64,000 bases of DNA from an uncultured Faecalicatena sp. (GCA_948468385.1 CAOKHZ010000005.1:106349-170348); one strand, 5' to 3'; counted from the stretch's first letter, positions 18,060-28,251 are shown. A program made the numbers and translations. Notes: a model not told the origin generated them from the sequence alone.

Positions 18060-19247
18060 ATGGACAGATTCATCTATTTGGATAATGCGGCGACCACGAA
18101 GACGGCGCCGGAGGTCGTGGAGGCGATGCTGCCGTTTTTTTCCGGCCAGTTCGGGAATCCTTCGAGCGTTTACGGATTTGGCGCCGCCAATAAGGACATG
18201 ATTTCAAGACAAAGGGAAACAATCGCGCGGGCCTTGAAGGCCAAACCTTTTGAAATATATTTTACGGCGGGCGGGTCGGAGTCGGACAATTGGGCGTTGA
18301 AAGCCGCCGCGGAAGCGTATGCGGCGAAGGGAAGGCATATCATTACCAGCAGGATTGAGCACCATGCCATCTTGCATACATGTGAATATCTGGAAAAGCA
18401 AGGGTTTGAAGTGACATACCTTGACGTGGACGAAAACGGAATCGTTCGGTTGGACGAGCTTGAGGCGGCAATCCGTCCAGACACGATTCTAATTTCCGTA
18501 ATGTATGCCAATAATGAAATCGGCACGATTCAGCCGATTCGAGAGATTGGCGAGATTGCAAAAGCGAATGACGTTTTGTTTCATACGGACGCGGTGCAGG
18601 CCTTTGGCCAGATTCCCATTGACGTGGACGAGTGCCATGTCGACATGCTCAGTGCCAGCGGACATAAGTTGAACGGTCCGAAGGGAATCGGGTTCCTTTA
18701 CATCCGCAAAGGCGTGAAGATTCGTTCTTTTGTACATGGCGGGGCGCAGGAGCGAAAACGTCGTGCGGGCACGGAAAACGTGCCGGGCATCGTCGGTTTG
18801 GGGACGGCGGTGGAGCGCGCGATTCGCACGATGGAGGAACGAGCCGTACGTGAGAAGAAGCTTCGTGATTACCTGATTGGGCGCATTGAAAAGGAGATTC
18901 CTTATTGCCGTTTGAATGGGGATCGGGAAAAGCGTCTGCCTAATAATGTGAATTTTAGTTTTCGATTCATTGAGGGGGAGTCGCTTTTAATCATGTTGGA
19001 CGGCAAGGGCATATGCGCGTCCAGTGGGTCTGCTTGTACTTCTGGTTCGCTGGATCCGTCGCACGTGTTGCTGGCGATCGGCCTGCCGCATGAGATTGCC
19101 CATGGGTCGCTGCGCATGACTTTGAATGAAGAGGTGTCGGAGGAAGAATTGGACTACGTCGTGGACACCCTGAAGGAAATCGTGTCCCGTCTGCGGCAGA
19201 TGTCACCGCTGTATGAGGATTTTGTAAAACGAGGCGGCGCAAAATGA
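18060..19247 (+). CDS. Cysteine desulfurase (NifS/IscS type)
   Basis: PLP enzyme that takes sulfur from cysteine as a persulfide. 395 residues. Opens MDRFIYLDNAATTK; the PLP lysine is in SASGHKLNGPKGIGFLY; the mobile catalytic Cys is in CASSGSACTSGSLDPSHVLLAIG. An ATG two codons upstream is equally in frame; the one used has the better spacing to GGGG. It is followed by a NifU-like scaffold and mnmA, so the sulfur probably goes to Fe-S clusters and to tRNA 2-thiouridine. Confidence 0.95.
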   Translation: MDRFIYLDNAATTKTAPEVVEAMLPFFSGQFGNPSSVYGFGAANKDMISRQRETIARALKAKPFEIYFTAGGSESDNWALKAAAEAYAAKGRHIITSRIEHHAILHTCEYLEKQGFEVTYLDVDENGIVRLDELEAAIRPDTILISVMYANNEIGTIQPIREIGEIAKANDVLFHTDAVQAFGQIPIDVDECHVDMLSASGHKLNGPKGIGFLYIRKGVKIRSFVHGGAQERKRRAGTENVPGIVGLGTAVERAIRTMEERAVREKKLRDYLIGRIEKEIPYCRLNGDREKRLPNNVNFSFRFIEGESLLIMLDGKGICASSGSACTSGSLDPSHVLLAIGLPHEIAHGSLRMTLNEEVSEEELDYVVDTLKEIVSRLRQMSPLYEDFVKRGGAK

Positions 19248-19296
19248 GGGTTTCATGGGAATCAAAGTAAAAGCGATTGAAAGAGAGGTACGATAG

Positions 19297-19740
19297 ATGT
19301 ATTCGGAAAAGGTGATGGATCATTTCCAAAATCCAAGGAACGTGGGAGAGATTGAGAACGCCAGCGGCATGGGGACGGTTGGCAATGCAAAGTGCGGGGA
19401 CATCATGCGCATTTATCTGGATATTGATGAGAACCAGATAATCCGGGACGTGAAGTTCAAGACGTTTGGTTGTGGCGCCGCCGTGGCGACAAGCAGCATG
19501 GCGACGGAGCTTGTGAAAGGCAAGAGCGTGCAGGAGGCGATGCAGGTGACGAACAAGGCCGTGATGGAGGCGTTGGATGGCCTGCCGCCGGTGAAGGTGC
19601 ACTGTTCATTGCTTGCGGAAGAGGCAATCCACGCCGCCCTTTGGGATTACGCGAAGAAAAAGGGGATTCAAATCGAAGGCTTGGAAAAGCCGAAGTCGGA
19701 CATTCACGAAGGGGAAGAAGAGGACGAGGAGGAATACTGA
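19297..19740 (+). CDS. NifU-like iron-sulfur scaffold protein
   Basis: 147 residues. Accepts sulfur from the upstream desulfurase and assembles Fe-S clusters. The three scaffold cysteines are visible in [27 protein letters not shown] and [13 protein letters not shown], with the Asp next to the first. Opens [24 protein letters not shown], typical of clostridial NifU N-domains. The C-terminus is a very acidic tail ([11 protein letters not shown]). Its stop overlaps the mnmA start by one base (TGATG), so the two are translationally coupled. Confidence 0.94.
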   Translation: MYSEKVMDHFQNPRNVGEIENASGMGTVGNAKCGDIMRIYLDIDENQIIRDVKFKTFGCGAAVATSSMATELVKGKSVQEAMQVTNKAVMEALDGLPPVKVHCSLLAEEAIHAALWDYAKKKGIQIEGLEKPKSDIHEGEEEDEEEY

Positions 19741-20807
19741 TGAGCCGGGTGGTAGTGGGAATGTCGGGCGGCGTCGATTCTTCGGTGGCGGCGTATCTTT
19801 TAAAAGAACAAGGCCATGACGTAATCGGGGTGACCATGCAGATTTGGCCGGAAGCGGAGCATGAGGCACAATCGGAAGAGGGCTGTTGCGGGGCGGACGC
19901 GGCCTGTGACGCCCGCCGGGTTGCCATAAGCCTTGGCATTCCCCATTACGTGATGAACTTTCGCCGGGAGTTTCGGGAACACGTCATCGATTATTTCATG
20001 GAAGAATATTTACAAGGGCGTACGCCGAACCCATGCATTGCATGTAACCGCCGTGTGAAATGGGAGGCGTTGCTTGCGCGTGGCCGGGCAATTGGCGCGG
20101 ACTATCTCGCGACCGGGCATTATGCACGAATAGACAAGTTGGACAATGGGCGGTACGCGCTGAAGCGCGCCGCAGTGCCCGGGAAGGATCAGACTTATGC
20201 CTTGTATAACCTGACGCAGGAGCAGCTTTCGCACACGATGATGCCGGTCGGTGCATATTCGAAAGAAGAAATTCGTTCGATTGCGGAAAAAATCGGATTA
20301 CAAGTGGCGAAGAAGCCGGACAGCCAAGATATTTGTTTTGTGCCGGACGGGGATTATGCGGCATATATCGAGAAAAATGCAGGGAGGGAAATCCCGGATG
20401 GGAATTTCGTGTCAACGGATGGAAAGATTCTTGGCCGACACAAGGGAATCACGCATTATACGGTTGGACAGCGTAAAGGCTTGGGACTGGCATTGGGTTA
20501 TCCGGCGTTTGTTTTGGAAATCCGTCCGCGGACGAACGAAGTGGTCGTCGGGACGCATGAAGAGTCATTGGTTCATACATTGCGGGCGAACCAGTTGAAT
20601 TTTATGGCTTTGGAGGATATTACGAAGCCGCTTCGGGTATTTGCCAAAATCCGATACAATCACAAAGGTGCCTGGTGCACGGTGGAGAGAAGCGGGGAAG
20701 ACGAGGTGCATTGCACGTTCGACGAGGCGCAGAGGGCGGTGACTCCGGGGCAAGCGGTTGTTTTTTACGATGGTGACTACGTGGTCGGCGGAGGGACGAT
20801 TTTGTGA
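19740..20807 (+). CDS. mnmA: tRNA-specific 2-thiouridylase
   Basis: Thiolates U34 of Lys, Glu and Gln tRNAs using sulfur relayed from the desulfurase. 355 residues. PP-loop [12 protein letters not shown]; first catalytic Cys in [13 protein letters not shown]; second in [15 protein letters not shown]; then the tRNA-binding beta barrel from [14 protein letters not shown]. The ATG overlaps the scaffold stop codon. The frame stays open 270 bases upstream inside nifU, but that reading has no homology and is not used. Its own stop overlaps the next start as TGATG. Confidence 0.97.
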   Translation: MSRVVVGMSGGVDSSVAAYLLKEQGHDVIGVTMQIWPEAEHEAQSEEGCCGADAACDARRVAISLGIPHYVMNFRREFREHVIDYFMEEYLQGRTPNPCIACNRRVKWEALLARGRAIGADYLATGHYARIDKLDNGRYALKRAAVPGKDQTYALYNLTQEQLSHTMMPVGAYSKEEIRSIAEKIGLQVAKKPDSQDICFVPDGDYAAYIEKNAGREIPDGNFVSTDGKILGRHKGITHYTVGQRKGLGLALGYPAFVLEIRPRTNEVVVGTHEESLVHTLRANQLNFMALEDITKPLRVFAKIRYNHKGAWCTVERSGEDEVHCTFDEAQRAVTPGQAVVFYDGDYVVGGGTIL

Positions 20808-21640
20808 TGGGAAAGACAAAGGGGATACATTGTGACGCGCACGTGCACACGACCTTTTCCACGGACGGCGATGCCGCGGTGGAGGACGTGATTGAGGCGG
20901 CGGTTCAGAAAGGATTGGAGGCGGTTTGCGTCACGGATCATCTGGACTTGGATTTTCCGTTTTATGAGGATTTGGGGAAACATGCCTTTCTTTTTAATAT
21001 AGAAGAATATGTGCAAAAGCTGGACTCCTTGCGCGGGGAACATGCGGGCAGGCTGAAAGTGCGGACGGGAATCGAACTAGGGTTGCAGCCGCATTTGGCG
21101 GATGCTTGTCGAAGGTTGACAAAAAAACATCCATTTGACTTCGTGATTGGATCCGTGCATTTGGTGGATGGAAAAGACCCTTATTATCGGGAGTCGTTCG
21201 GGGAGATTGGCGACGAGGAGTTGTACCGCGCGGCGTTCGAGGCGACGCTTGAAAACGTGAAGGCGGTGGATTCATTTGACGTGCTGGGGCATGTGGATTA
21301 CGTGGTGCGGTATGGAAAGGGACAAGAGAGGGGGTATTCGTATCTGCAATATGCGGAGATTTTGGACGAAATCTTAAAGACGGTCATTGCAAAAGGCAAG
21401 GGAATCGAGCTCAATACGGCGGGGCTTCGGTACGGCCTGGGTTTTTGCAACCCGCATCCGGACGTTTTGCGGCGTTACCGCGAACTGGGCGGCGAGATTG
21501 TCACGGTGGGATCGGACGCACACAAAGTGGAACATGTCGCGTGGGAATTTGAACGGGCTGCCGAGATTTTGTTGGCGTGTGGATTTCGCCATTATACGGA
21601 GTTTGAAGCCAGAAAGCCAAACTTTGTCAGCCTTTGCTGA
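20807..21640 (+). CDS. PHP-family histidinol-phosphatase
   Basis: 277 residues. Metal-dependent PHP-domain phosphoesterase of the HisJ/HisK type, which removes phosphate from histidinol phosphate. Metal-binding motifs in order: DAHVHTTFSTDG, VCVTDHLDLDFPFYED, GIELGLQPHLAD, FVIGSVHLVDGKDPYYRE, VLGHVDYVVRYG, GIELNTAGLRYG and VTVGSDAHKVEHVAWEF. No other his gene is near, and it is coupled to mnmA by a one-base overlap, with GGAGGG upstream of its ATG. The coupling to tRNA thiolation is odd and may reflect chance operon structure. Confidence 0.88.
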   Translation: MGKTKGIHCDAHVHTTFSTDGDAAVEDVIEAAVQKGLEAVCVTDHLDLDFPFYEDLGKHAFLFNIEEYVQKLDSLRGEHAGRLKVRTGIELGLQPHLADACRRLTKKHPFDFVIGSVHLVDGKDPYYRESFGEIGDEELYRAAFEATLENVKAVDSFDVLGHVDYVVRYGKGQERGYSYLQYAEILDEILKTVIAKGKGIELNTAGLRYGLGFCNPHPDVLRRYRELGGEIVTVGSDAHKVEHVAWEFERAAEILLACGFRHYTEFEARKPNFVSLC

Positions 21641-21806
21641 CACGTATGGGTAGTGATTGAGGTGAAATGTTGATTTTTTCACGTTTTGTGGGTTCTCGCG
21701 GCAAACCGCGCGGCCGTGAAAGAGGCCGTATGTGCGGAAATTGACGTGAATCTGAAAGGCATGCGCGCATAATCAACAACAAAATGGATAAAAATGTATT
21801 TAGGAC

Positions 21807-21835
21807 TTGAATTTTTGTCTCCGTTTTAGTACAAT
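21807..21835 (+). promoter_or_regulatory. Promoter of the glycolytic operon
   Basis: TTGAAT, 17 bases, TACAAT, about 105 bases before the gap start codon. Confidence 0.75.
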
Positions 21836-21857
21836 AGTTTCTAGTTGATGAAAGTTT

Positions 21858-21879
21858 AACAAGCAAGGACGAGCTTGTT
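21858..21879 (+). promoter_or_regulatory. 5' leader stem-loop of gap mRNA
   Basis: AACAAGC pairs perfectly with GCTTGTT, eight-base loop, close to the expected transcript start. It may stabilise the abundant gap transcript (inference). Confidence 0.4.
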
Positions 21880-21939
21880 CCTTCATCCGACATGGACTGG
21901 TCACAGTTCTAGGAAATAAAACTTTAGGAGGAATTGATC

Positions 21940-22959
21940 ATGGCAGTAAAAGTAGCGATTAATGGGTTTGGACGTATCGGACGTCTTGCATTCAGGCAGA
22001 TGTTTGGCGCGGAAGGGTACGAGATTGTTGCAATCAACGATTTGACTTCCCCGAAGATGTTGGCTCATCTGTTGAAGTATGATTCAACACAAGGAAGATA
22101 CGCGTTGGCTGACAAGGTAAGCGCAGGCGAGAATTCCATCACCGTTGACGGAAAGGAAATCACCATTTATGCAGAGGCGAAGGCAGAGAACCTTCCGTGG
22201 GGAGAACTCGGAGTAGACGTTGTTCTGGAGTGTACGGGATTCTATACCTCCAAGGCAAAGGCACAAGCTCATATCGACGCGGGCGCGAAGCACGTTATTA
22301 TTTCCGCTCCGGCAGGAAATGACCTTCCGACCATCGTTTACAATGTAAACCACGATAAGCTGACGAAGGATGACAAGATTATTTCTGCCGCATCTTGTAC
22401 GACGAACTGCTTGGCACCGATGGCGAAAGCCCTCAATGACCTGGCTCCGATTAAGTCTGGTATCATGTGCACGATTCATGCGTACACGGGCGACCAGATG
22501 ACTTTGGATGGACCGCAGAGAAAGGGTGACTTGAGAAGGTCTCGCGCGGCGGCAGTGAATATCGTTCCGAACAGCACGGGTGCTGCAAAGGCAATCGGTC
22601 TGGTTATTCCGGAACTGAACGGCAAGCTGATCGGCGCGGCACAGCGTGTTCCGACCCCGACGGGTTCTACGACGATTTTGACGGCGGTAGTAGAGGGAAC
22701 GGTTTCTGTTGACGAGATTAATGCGGCTATGAAAGCGGCATCCAATGAGTCTTTCGGTTACAACGTGGATGAAATCGTATCCAGCGACATTGTCGGCATG
22801 AGATTTGGATCTCTGTTTGATTCTACCCAGACGATGGCCATGCCGCTTGACAACGGAACCACGGAGGTTCAGGTTGTTTCTTGGTATGACAACGAGAATT
22901 CTTACACGAGCCAGATGGTAAGGACGATCAAACATTTTGGAACGTTGCTGGGGGCTTGA
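21940..22959 (+). CDS. gap: Glyceraldehyde-3-phosphate dehydrogenase, type I
   Basis: Oxidises glyceraldehyde 3-phosphate to 1,3-bisphosphoglycerate with NAD. 339 residues. Rossmann motif [18 protein letters not shown], where Asp after the second strand favours NAD over NADP; catalytic Cys in [12 protein letters not shown]; His in [12 protein letters not shown]-terminal [19 protein letters not shown] with AGGAGG eight bases upstream. First gene of gap-pgk-tpiA-gpmI, but a terminator hairpin follows it, giving higher gap expression than the rest. Confidence 0.98.
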   Translation: MAVKVAINGFGRIGRLAFRQMFGAEGYEIVAINDLTSPKMLAHLLKYDSTQGRYALADKVSAGENSITVDGKEITIYAEAKAENLPWGELGVDVVLECTGFYTSKAKAQAHIDAGAKHVIISAPAGNDLPTIVYNVNHDKLTKDDKIISAASCTTNCLAPMAKALNDLAPIKSGIMCTIHAYTGDQMTLDGPQRKGDLRRSRAAAVNIVPNSTGAAKAIGLVIPELNGKLIGAAQRVPTPTGSTTILTAVVEGTVSVDEINAAMKAASNESFGYNVDEIVSSDIVGMRFGSLFDSTQTMAMPLDNGTTEVQVVSWYDNENSYTSQMVRTIKHFGTLLGA

Positions 22960-23000
22960 GTCGATAAGAGACTTTAAGATTATCTGGAAATAGACTCATA

Positions 23001-23035
23001 AAAGGGTCCGGTCTAGGTTGGACCGAACCCTTTTT
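23001..23035 (+). terminator. Terminator or attenuating hairpin after gap
   Basis: AAAGGGT-C-CGGTC pairs with GACCG-A-ACCCTTT (12 pairs, one internal mismatch) and ends in a T tract. Partial read-through would feed pgk. Confidence 0.85.
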
Positions 23036-23102
23036 AAATGAAAAATAGTTGCCATTTGCATTTTGTGACCGCGGATGGTGACCTAAAATAGGAGATGAGA
23101 CG

Positions 23103-24296
23103 ATGCTTAACAAAAAATCAGTAGATGATATTAATGTAAAAGGACAAAAGGTATTGGTAAGATGTGACTTCAACGTACCGTTGATTGACGGAAAGATTAC
23201 GGATGAGAACCGTTTGGTTGCCGCATTGCCGACGATTAAGAAATTAGTGGCCGACGGCGGCAAGATTATTCTCTGCTCACATCTTGGAAAACCGAAGGGA
23301 GTCGCAAAGCCGGAACTGTCATTGGCACCGGTGGCGGCAAGGCTGTCAGAGTTGCTTGGCCAGGAAGTGAAATTTGCGGCGGATCCGGAAGTGGTCGGCC
23401 CGAACGCGAAGGCGGCCGTGGAAGCCATGAAGGACGGGGAAATCGTGCTTCTTGAGAATACCCGTTATAGGGCGGAAGAAACGAAGAACGGGGAGGCACT
23501 TAGCAAGGAACTGGCCTCTCTTTGTGACGTATTTGTAAATGACGCGTTTGGTACCGCCCATCGGGCACACTGCTCCAACGTTGGCGTGACGCAGTATGTT
23601 GACACGGCGGTGGTAGGTTATTTGATGCAGAAAGAAATTGATTTCCTCGGAAACGCGGTGAACAATCCGGAGCGCCCGTTCGTGGCCATCCTTGGCGGGG
23701 CGAAGGTATCGAGCAAAATCTCTGTAATCGAGAACTTGCTTGAGAAGGTGGATACCCTGATTATTGGCGGCGGCATGGCTTATACGTTCGCGAAAGCCCA
23801 GGGCGGCACCGTGGGAGAGTCTCTTTTGGAAGCCGATTACTGCGAGTATGCGCTGAACATGATTCAGAAGGCGAAGGACAAGGGCGTGAAGTTGCTTCTT
23901 CCGGTTGACAATGTCATCGCGGATGAGTTTTCCAATGATGCAAACACAAAGATTGTATCTTGCGGGGAGATTCCGGATGGCTGGCAGGGACTTGACATCG
24001 GGCCGGAGACGGCGAAGATATATGCGGATGCCGTGAAAGAGGCGAAGACCGTAGTATGGAACGGACCGATGGGATGCTTCGAGATGCCGAATTTTGCGGC
24101 AGGTACGGAGGCGGTTGCCAAAGCACTTGCAGAGACGGACGCGGTGACAATCATCGGCGGCGGCGACTCTGCGGCGGCTGTCAATCAGCTTGGATATGGC
24201 GACAAGATGACCCATATTTCGACGGGCGGCGGCGCGTCCTTGGAATTTTTGGAAGGAAAAGAGTTGCCGGGCGTGGCGGCGGCTAACGATAAGTAA
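23103..24296 (+). CDS. pgk: Phosphoglycerate kinase
   Basis: Transfers phosphate from 1,3-bisphosphoglycerate to ADP. 397 residues, family length. N-domain [21 protein letters not shown] with the substrate-binding basic patch, [24 protein letters not shown]; hinge and nucleotide domain with [17 protein letters not shown] and the C-terminal [14 protein letters not shown]...[22 protein letters not shown] lies upstream of the ATG. It lies 143 bases from gap and 22 bases from tpiA. Confidence 0.98.
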   Translation: MLNKKSVDDINVKGQKVLVRCDFNVPLIDGKITDENRLVAALPTIKKLVADGGKIILCSHLGKPKGVAKPELSLAPVAARLSELLGQEVKFAADPEVVGPNAKAAVEAMKDGEIVLLENTRYRAEETKNGEALSKELASLCDVFVNDAFGTAHRAHCSNVGVTQYVDTAVVGYLMQKEIDFLGNAVNNPERPFVAILGGAKVSSKISVIENLLEKVDTLIIGGGMAYTFAKAQGGTVGESLLEADYCEYALNMIQKAKDKGVKLLLPVDNVIADEFSNDANTKIVSCGEIPDGWQGLDIGPETAKIYADAVKEAKTVVWNGPMGCFEMPNFAAGTEAVAKALAETDAVTIIGGGDSAAAVNQLGYGDKMTHISTGGGASLEFLEGKELPGVAAANDK

Positions 24297-24318
24297 AACG
24301 ATAGAAGGAGAGATAATC

Positions 24319-25068
24319 ATGGGAAGAAAGAAAATTATCGCGGGTAACTGGAAAATGAACAAGACTCCGAGCGAGGCGGTCGCCCTGGTAGAAGAATTGA
24401 AGCCGTTAGTGGCAAACGAGGAAGTTGACGTCGTGTTTTGTGTTCCGGCCATTGACATTATCCCGGTCGTGGAAGCCGTTTGGGGTACTAATATCAAAGT
24501 AGGCGCGGAGAACATGTATTATCAGGAAAGCGGTGCCTATACCGGGGAAATTTCGCCGGACATGCTTGTGGACGCGGGAGTAAAATATGTCGTTTTGGGA
24601 CATTCTGAGAGAAGAGAGTATTTTGGCGAGACGAACGAGGACGTGAACAAGAAGGTTTTGAAAGCCATCGAGCATGGAATTACGCCAATCATGTGCTGTG
24701 GTGAGACGCTTGAGCAGAGGGAGCAGGGCGTGACGATGGATTTCATTCGCCAACAAGTGAAGGTAGGCTATCAAAACGTGACGGCGGATCAGGCAAAGAA
24801 TACGGTTATCGCGTACGAGCCAATCTGGGCGATTGGAACCGGCAAGACCGCGACCACGGCGCAGGCGGAAGAGGTTTGCGCGGGAATCCGTGCCTGCATC
24901 GAGGAGATTTATGATAAGGCGACTGCGGAAGCCATCCGCATTCAGTACGGTGGATCCGTAAACGCGTCAAACGCGGCGGAACTGTTCGCACAGCCGGACA
25001 TCGATGGCGGTTTGGTTGGCGGCGCGTCCTTGAAAGCGGATTTCGGAAAGATTGTCTGCTATAAGTAA
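24319..25068 (+). CDS. tpiA: Triosephosphate isomerase
   Basis: Interconverts dihydroxyacetone phosphate and glyceraldehyde 3-phosphate. 249 residues. Asn-Lys of the active site in AGNWKMNKT, catalytic His in [11 protein letters not shown], catalytic Glu in [16 protein letters not shown], and the phosphate loop in [14 protein letters not shown]. It lies 22 bases after pgk and 12 before gpmI, clearly the same operon. Confidence 0.98.
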   Translation: MGRKKIIAGNWKMNKTPSEAVALVEELKPLVANEEVDVVFCVPAIDIIPVVEAVWGTNIKVGAENMYYQESGAYTGEISPDMLVDAGVKYVVLGHSERREYFGETNEDVNKKVLKAIEHGITPIMCCGETLEQREQGVTMDFIRQQVKVGYQNVTADQAKNTVIAYEPIWAIGTGKTATTAQAEEVCAGIRACIEEIYDKATAEAIRIQYGGSVNASNAAELFAQPDIDGGLVGGASLKADFGKIVCYK

Positions 25069-25080
25069 GGAGAAGTAGTG

Positions 25081-26619
25081 ATGAGCAAAAAACCAACCGT
25101 ATTAATGATTCTGGATGGATATGGACTGAATGACAAGACAAAAGGCAACGCGATTGCGCAGGCGGCTACTCCGGTGATGGATCAATTGATGGCGGAGTAC
25201 CCGTTCGTGAAGGGGAACGCAAGTGGAATGGCGGTCGGCCTGCCAAACGGGCAGATGGGCAATTCCGAGGTCGGGCATCTGAACATGGGAGCCGGACGCA
25301 TTGTCTATCAAGATTTGACAAAGATTACAAAAGCCATCCAGGACGGAGATTTCTTCGAAAACAAGGCACTTTTGTCAGCGTGTGAAAATGTCAAGGCCAA
25401 CGACTCTTCCCTTCATTTGATGGGACTGGTTTCGGACGGCGGCGTACACAGCCACAACGAGCACATTTATGGCCTGCTCGAGCTGGCAAAGAGGCAGGGG
25501 ATTGAAAAGGTCTACGTACATTGCTTTTTGGACGGGCGCGACACCCCGCCGGCATCGGGAAAAGGCTACGTGGAAGAGCTGGAAGCGAAGATGCAGGAAA
25601 TCGGCGTCGGTGCCGTGGCGAGCGTGATGGGACGTTATTACGTCATGGACAGGGACAATCGTTGGGACAGAGTCGAGAAAGCATATATGGCGTTGACGAA
25701 GGGAATCGGCGAGACGGCCGCGTCCGGACCGGAAGGCATTCAGGCATCCTATGACAAGGATGCGACCGACGAGTTCGTGTTGCCGACCGTCGTGATGAAA
25801 GACGGGGTTCCGGTGGCTACGATAAAAGAAAATGATTCTATCATTTTCTATAATTTCCGACCAGACCGTGCAAGGGAGATTACGAGGACGTTTTGTGATG
25901 ACGAGTTTAATGGGTTTGAGCGGGGCGAGCGGATTAAGACGACGTTCGTGTGCTTTACGGAGTACGACGTGACGATTGCCAACAAGCAGGTGGCGTTCGT
26001 GAAGGAAAAAATCACCAACACGTTTGGCGAATTTTTGGCGGCGAAGGGGTTGAAACAAGCTCGTATTGCGGAGACGGAAAAATACGCGCATGTCACGTTC
26101 TTCTTCAATGGCGGTGTGGAAAAGCCAAACGAGGGCGAAGACCGGATTCTAGTGAATTCACCAAAAGTGGCGACTTATGACTTGAAGCCGGAAATGAGCG
26201 CATATGAAGTGTGTGACAAGTTGGTCGGAGCCATCAAGTCGGGCGATTATGACGTGATTATCATTAATTTCGCCAATCCGGACATGGTGGGCCATACAGG
26301 CGTGCAGGAGGCAGCCATCAAAGCCATCGAGGCGGTGGACGAATGCGTTGGAAAGGCCGTCGCGGCCTTGAAGGAGGTAGACGGGCAGATGTTCCTCTGC
26401 GCCGATCATGGAAACGCGGAGCAATTGATTGACGAGGAGACGGGCGCGCCGTTTACCGCGCATACCACGAATCCGGTTCCGTTTATTTTGATTAATGCCG
26501 ACCCGGCTTACAAGTTGCGCGAGGGCGGTTGTCTGGCCGACATTGCTCCGACGTTGATTGAGATGATGGGCATGGAACAGCCGGCCGAGATGAGCGGAAA
26601 GTCATTGCTGGTACGTTAG
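25081..26619 (+). CDS. gpmI: Phosphoglycerate mutase, cofactor-independent
   Basis: Manganese-dependent, alkaline-phosphatase-fold enzyme interconverting 3- and 2-phosphoglycerate. 512 residues. DGYGLND, phosphorylated Ser in MGNSEVGHLNMGAGR, HCFLDGRDTPP, NFRPDRAREITR, NFANPDMVGHTG and CADHGNAEQLID show the metal and substrate ligands. Start is ATG with AAGGAG eight bases upstream; a GTG one codon earlier is possible but closer to the site. Last gene of the glycolytic operon; enolase is not here. Confidence 0.98.
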   Translation: MSKKPTVLMILDGYGLNDKTKGNAIAQAATPVMDQLMAEYPFVKGNASGMAVGLPNGQMGNSEVGHLNMGAGRIVYQDLTKITKAIQDGDFFENKALLSACENVKANDSSLHLMGLVSDGGVHSHNEHIYGLLELAKRQGIEKVYVHCFLDGRDTPPASGKGYVEELEAKMQEIGVGAVASVMGRYYVMDRDNRWDRVEKAYMALTKGIGETAASGPEGIQASYDKDATDEFVLPTVVMKDGVPVATIKENDSIIFYNFRPDRAREITRTFCDDEFNGFERGERIKTTFVCFTEYDVTIANKQVAFVKEKITNTFGEFLAAKGLKQARIAETEKYAHVTFFFNGGVEKPNEGEDRILVNSPKVATYDLKPEMSAYEVCDKLVGAIKSGDYDVIIINFANPDMVGHTGVQEAAIKAIEAVDECVGKAVAALKEVDGQMFLCADHGNAEQLIDEETGAPFTAHTTNPVPFILINADPAYKLREGGCLADIAPTLIEMMGMEQPAEMSGKSLLVR

Positions 26620-26686
26620 TAAGGTGAATTTTGCCTTTGGCTAATTGTTGAATGTCAGTTCTTTAGTGCATAATAAAGGAAAGAGA

Positions 26687-26720
26687 GGGTGTCGCAAGGT
26701 CATATGGCGGCATCCTTTTT
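26687..26720 (+). terminator. Terminator of the glycolytic operon
   Basis: GGGTGTCGC pairs with GCGGCATCC (nine pairs, two G-U) around an 11-base loop, followed by five T. Confidence 0.85.
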
Positions 26721-26963
26721 GCGTTATGGGAAAATACGTTGGGAATGGCATGAGATATTCGGTTTCTTTTCTCTTGGGGGGCGTTTATTTGTGCCATGAA
26801 AAGTAACATGAAAAGACAATATATATCAGAAAAGGATATTTTTGCTTGCGAAGAAGAGCATAATATGATATCATACTAAACATATAGGAAAAGAGTGTAG
26901 AAAACAGTATAGAGAATAAGTAGATAAATAGTATAGATAAATAAAATGGGAGGAGAGGCGGAC

Positions 26964-27437
26964 ATGAAAATTTCGACAAAAGGGCGTTATGCGCTTCGAA
27001 TGATGATAGATTTGGCGGAACATGATGACGGCGGATATATTCGTTTAAAAGATATTGCCATGCGTCAGGGGATTACGTTGAAATATTTGGAACAGATTAT
27101 TCCGCAGCTGGCCAGAAGCGGGCTTGTCAGGAGTTGTCGGGGAAACAATGGCGGATACATGCTGACACGTGAACCGGAGGAATACACGGTGGGAGAGATT
27201 ATAAGGGCACTAGAAGGCAGTCTTGCTCCCGTGGCTTGTATTACTGAGAACCCGAATCGATGTCCAAGACAAGAGGAGTGTGCCACGTTGGAATTTTGGG
27301 AGGGGCTGTGGCGCGTCGTGAATGAGTACATGGATGGGGTGACCCTGGCCGACTTGACGGAAAAACATGCTTGTCGGACGCAACAAGACGAGGAGGGGCG
27401 GGATGCAGGATTGGTACGTGGCACGAAGACAATTTGA
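26964..27437 (+). CDS. Rrf2-family transcription regulator
   Basis: 157 residues. Winged helix MKISTKGRYALRMMIDLAEHDDGGYIRLKDIAMRQGITLKYLEQIIPQLARSGLVRSCRGNNGGYML is typical of IscR/CymR/NsrR proteins. Three cysteines in CITENPNRCPRQEEC sit where IscR holds a 2Fe-2S cluster, so it may sense Fe-S or cysteine status. It lies upstream of cysK and of an E1-like enzyme, which favours control of cysteine metabolism (inference). ATG chosen with GGAGGAGAGG upstream; an ATG six codons earlier overlaps that site. The leader is A-rich and repetitive. Confidence 0.9.
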   Translation: MKISTKGRYALRMMIDLAEHDDGGYIRLKDIAMRQGITLKYLEQIIPQLARSGLVRSCRGNNGGYMLTREPEEYTVGEIIRALEGSLAPVACITENPNRCPRQEECATLEFWEGLWRVVNEYMDGVTLADLTEKHACRTQQDEEGRDAGLVRGTKTI

Positions 27438-28251
27438 GAGAACGGAAATGTTGATTGGCGGGGCGGGAATGGAGAGACTCGGAAAGGCTCGGGTCGCCGT
27501 CTTTGGAATCGGCGGTGTTGGCGGTTATGTGGTGGAAGCGCTTGCGCGCAGTGGCGTCGGGAGTCTGGATTTGATTGATGACGACAAGGTGGCATGGTCA
27601 AACCTCAACCGGCAGATTATCGCTACCGTAAAAACCGTCGGGCGTTATAAGGTAGACGTGGCAAAGGAGCGGATTTTGGAAATTAATCCAGAGGCGGAAG
27701 TTGTGACGCACAAAGTATTTTATATGCCGGACACGGCATGCCAGTTTGACTTTTCGAGATATGACTATGTCGTGGACGCGATTGACACGGTGAGCGGGAA
27801 ATTGGAACTGGTGGAGCGGGCGTATCGGGCGGGAACCAGGATCATCAGTTCCATGGGGGCGGGAAACAAGATGGATGCGTCCTCATTTTTGGTGGCGGAC
27901 ATTTATGAAACGTCGGTCTGTCCTTTGGCGCGGGTCATGCGCCGGGAATTGAAAAAACGTGGTATTCCAAGGTTGAAGGTCGTATATTCTCAAGAGAAAC
28001 CGCTGGATCCGCATCAGGTCGAGGTAGCCTCATCGTCCTGGTACACGGGAAAAGAAGCATTGCCGTTTTCGCATTCGATCGAGGAAATGCCGTCCTCGCA
28101 TTCGATCGAGGAAATGCCGTCCTCGCGTCCGACCGAGGAAATGCCGATGTCGCATCCGAAAAGGCAGACACCGGGCAGCAATGCTTTCGTCCCTTCCGTC
28201 GTGGGATTGATTATCGCTGGAGAGGTGGTTAGGGATTTGACGGGAGTATGA
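27403..28251 (+). CDS. tcdA: E1-like enzyme, tRNA threonylcarbamoyladenosine dehydratase (TcdA) type
   Basis: ThiF/HesA-fold ATP-dependent enzyme; the family cyclises t6A37 of tRNA to ct6A. 282 residues. FERTEMLIGGAGMERL, Rossmann loop GIGGVGGYVVEAL, DDDKVAWSNLNRQI, DYVVDAIDTVSGKLEL, GAGNKMDASSFLVADI and CPLARVMRRELKKRG are family features. Near residues 223-252 there is a repeat insert (HSIEEMPSS units) just before PGSNAFVPSVVGLIIAGEVV, where homologues have a short loop. The ATG lies inside rrf2 (35-base overlap) with GAGGAGGGG upstream, implying coupled translation. Confidence 0.88.
   Translation: MQDWYVARRQFERTEMLIGGAGMERLGKARVAVFGIGGVGGYVVEALARSGVGSLDLIDDDKVAWSNLNRQIIATVKTVGRYKVDVAKERILEINPEAEVVTHKVFYMPDTACQFDFSRYDYVVDAIDTVSGKLELVERAYRAGTRIISSMGAGNKMDASSFLVADIYETSVCPLARVMRRELKKRGIPRLKVVYSQEKPLDPHQVEVASSSWYTGKEALPFSHSIEEMPSSHSIEEMPSSRPTEEMPMSHPKRQTPGSNAFVPSVVGLIIAGEVVRDLTGV
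28069..28158 (+). repeat. 27-bp in-frame tandem repeat inside tcdA-like gene
   Basis: Units at 28069-28095, 28096-28122 (identical) and 28123-28149 (diverged), plus a partial fourth. Each encodes S-H-S-I-E-E-M-P-S or a variant. The length keeps frame. Confidence 0.93.

Larger units (their letters stand above)
21641..21939. other. Intergenic region before gap
   Basis: No gene seen. It holds GC-rich hairpins (CGCGG-CAAA-CCGCG at 21697-21710 and CGGCC/GGCCG at 21711-21728), the gap promoter and a leader stem-loop. Confidence 0.6.

Noticed and set aside
19470-19739. N-terminal extension of MnmA within nifU
   Set aside because: Frame is merely open; no homology, and the true start overlaps the nifU stop codon.
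21661-21728. GC-rich hairpins upstream of gap as a further copy of the intergenic repeat
   Set aside because: Stems are similar in style, but the sequence does not align with 30838-30960.
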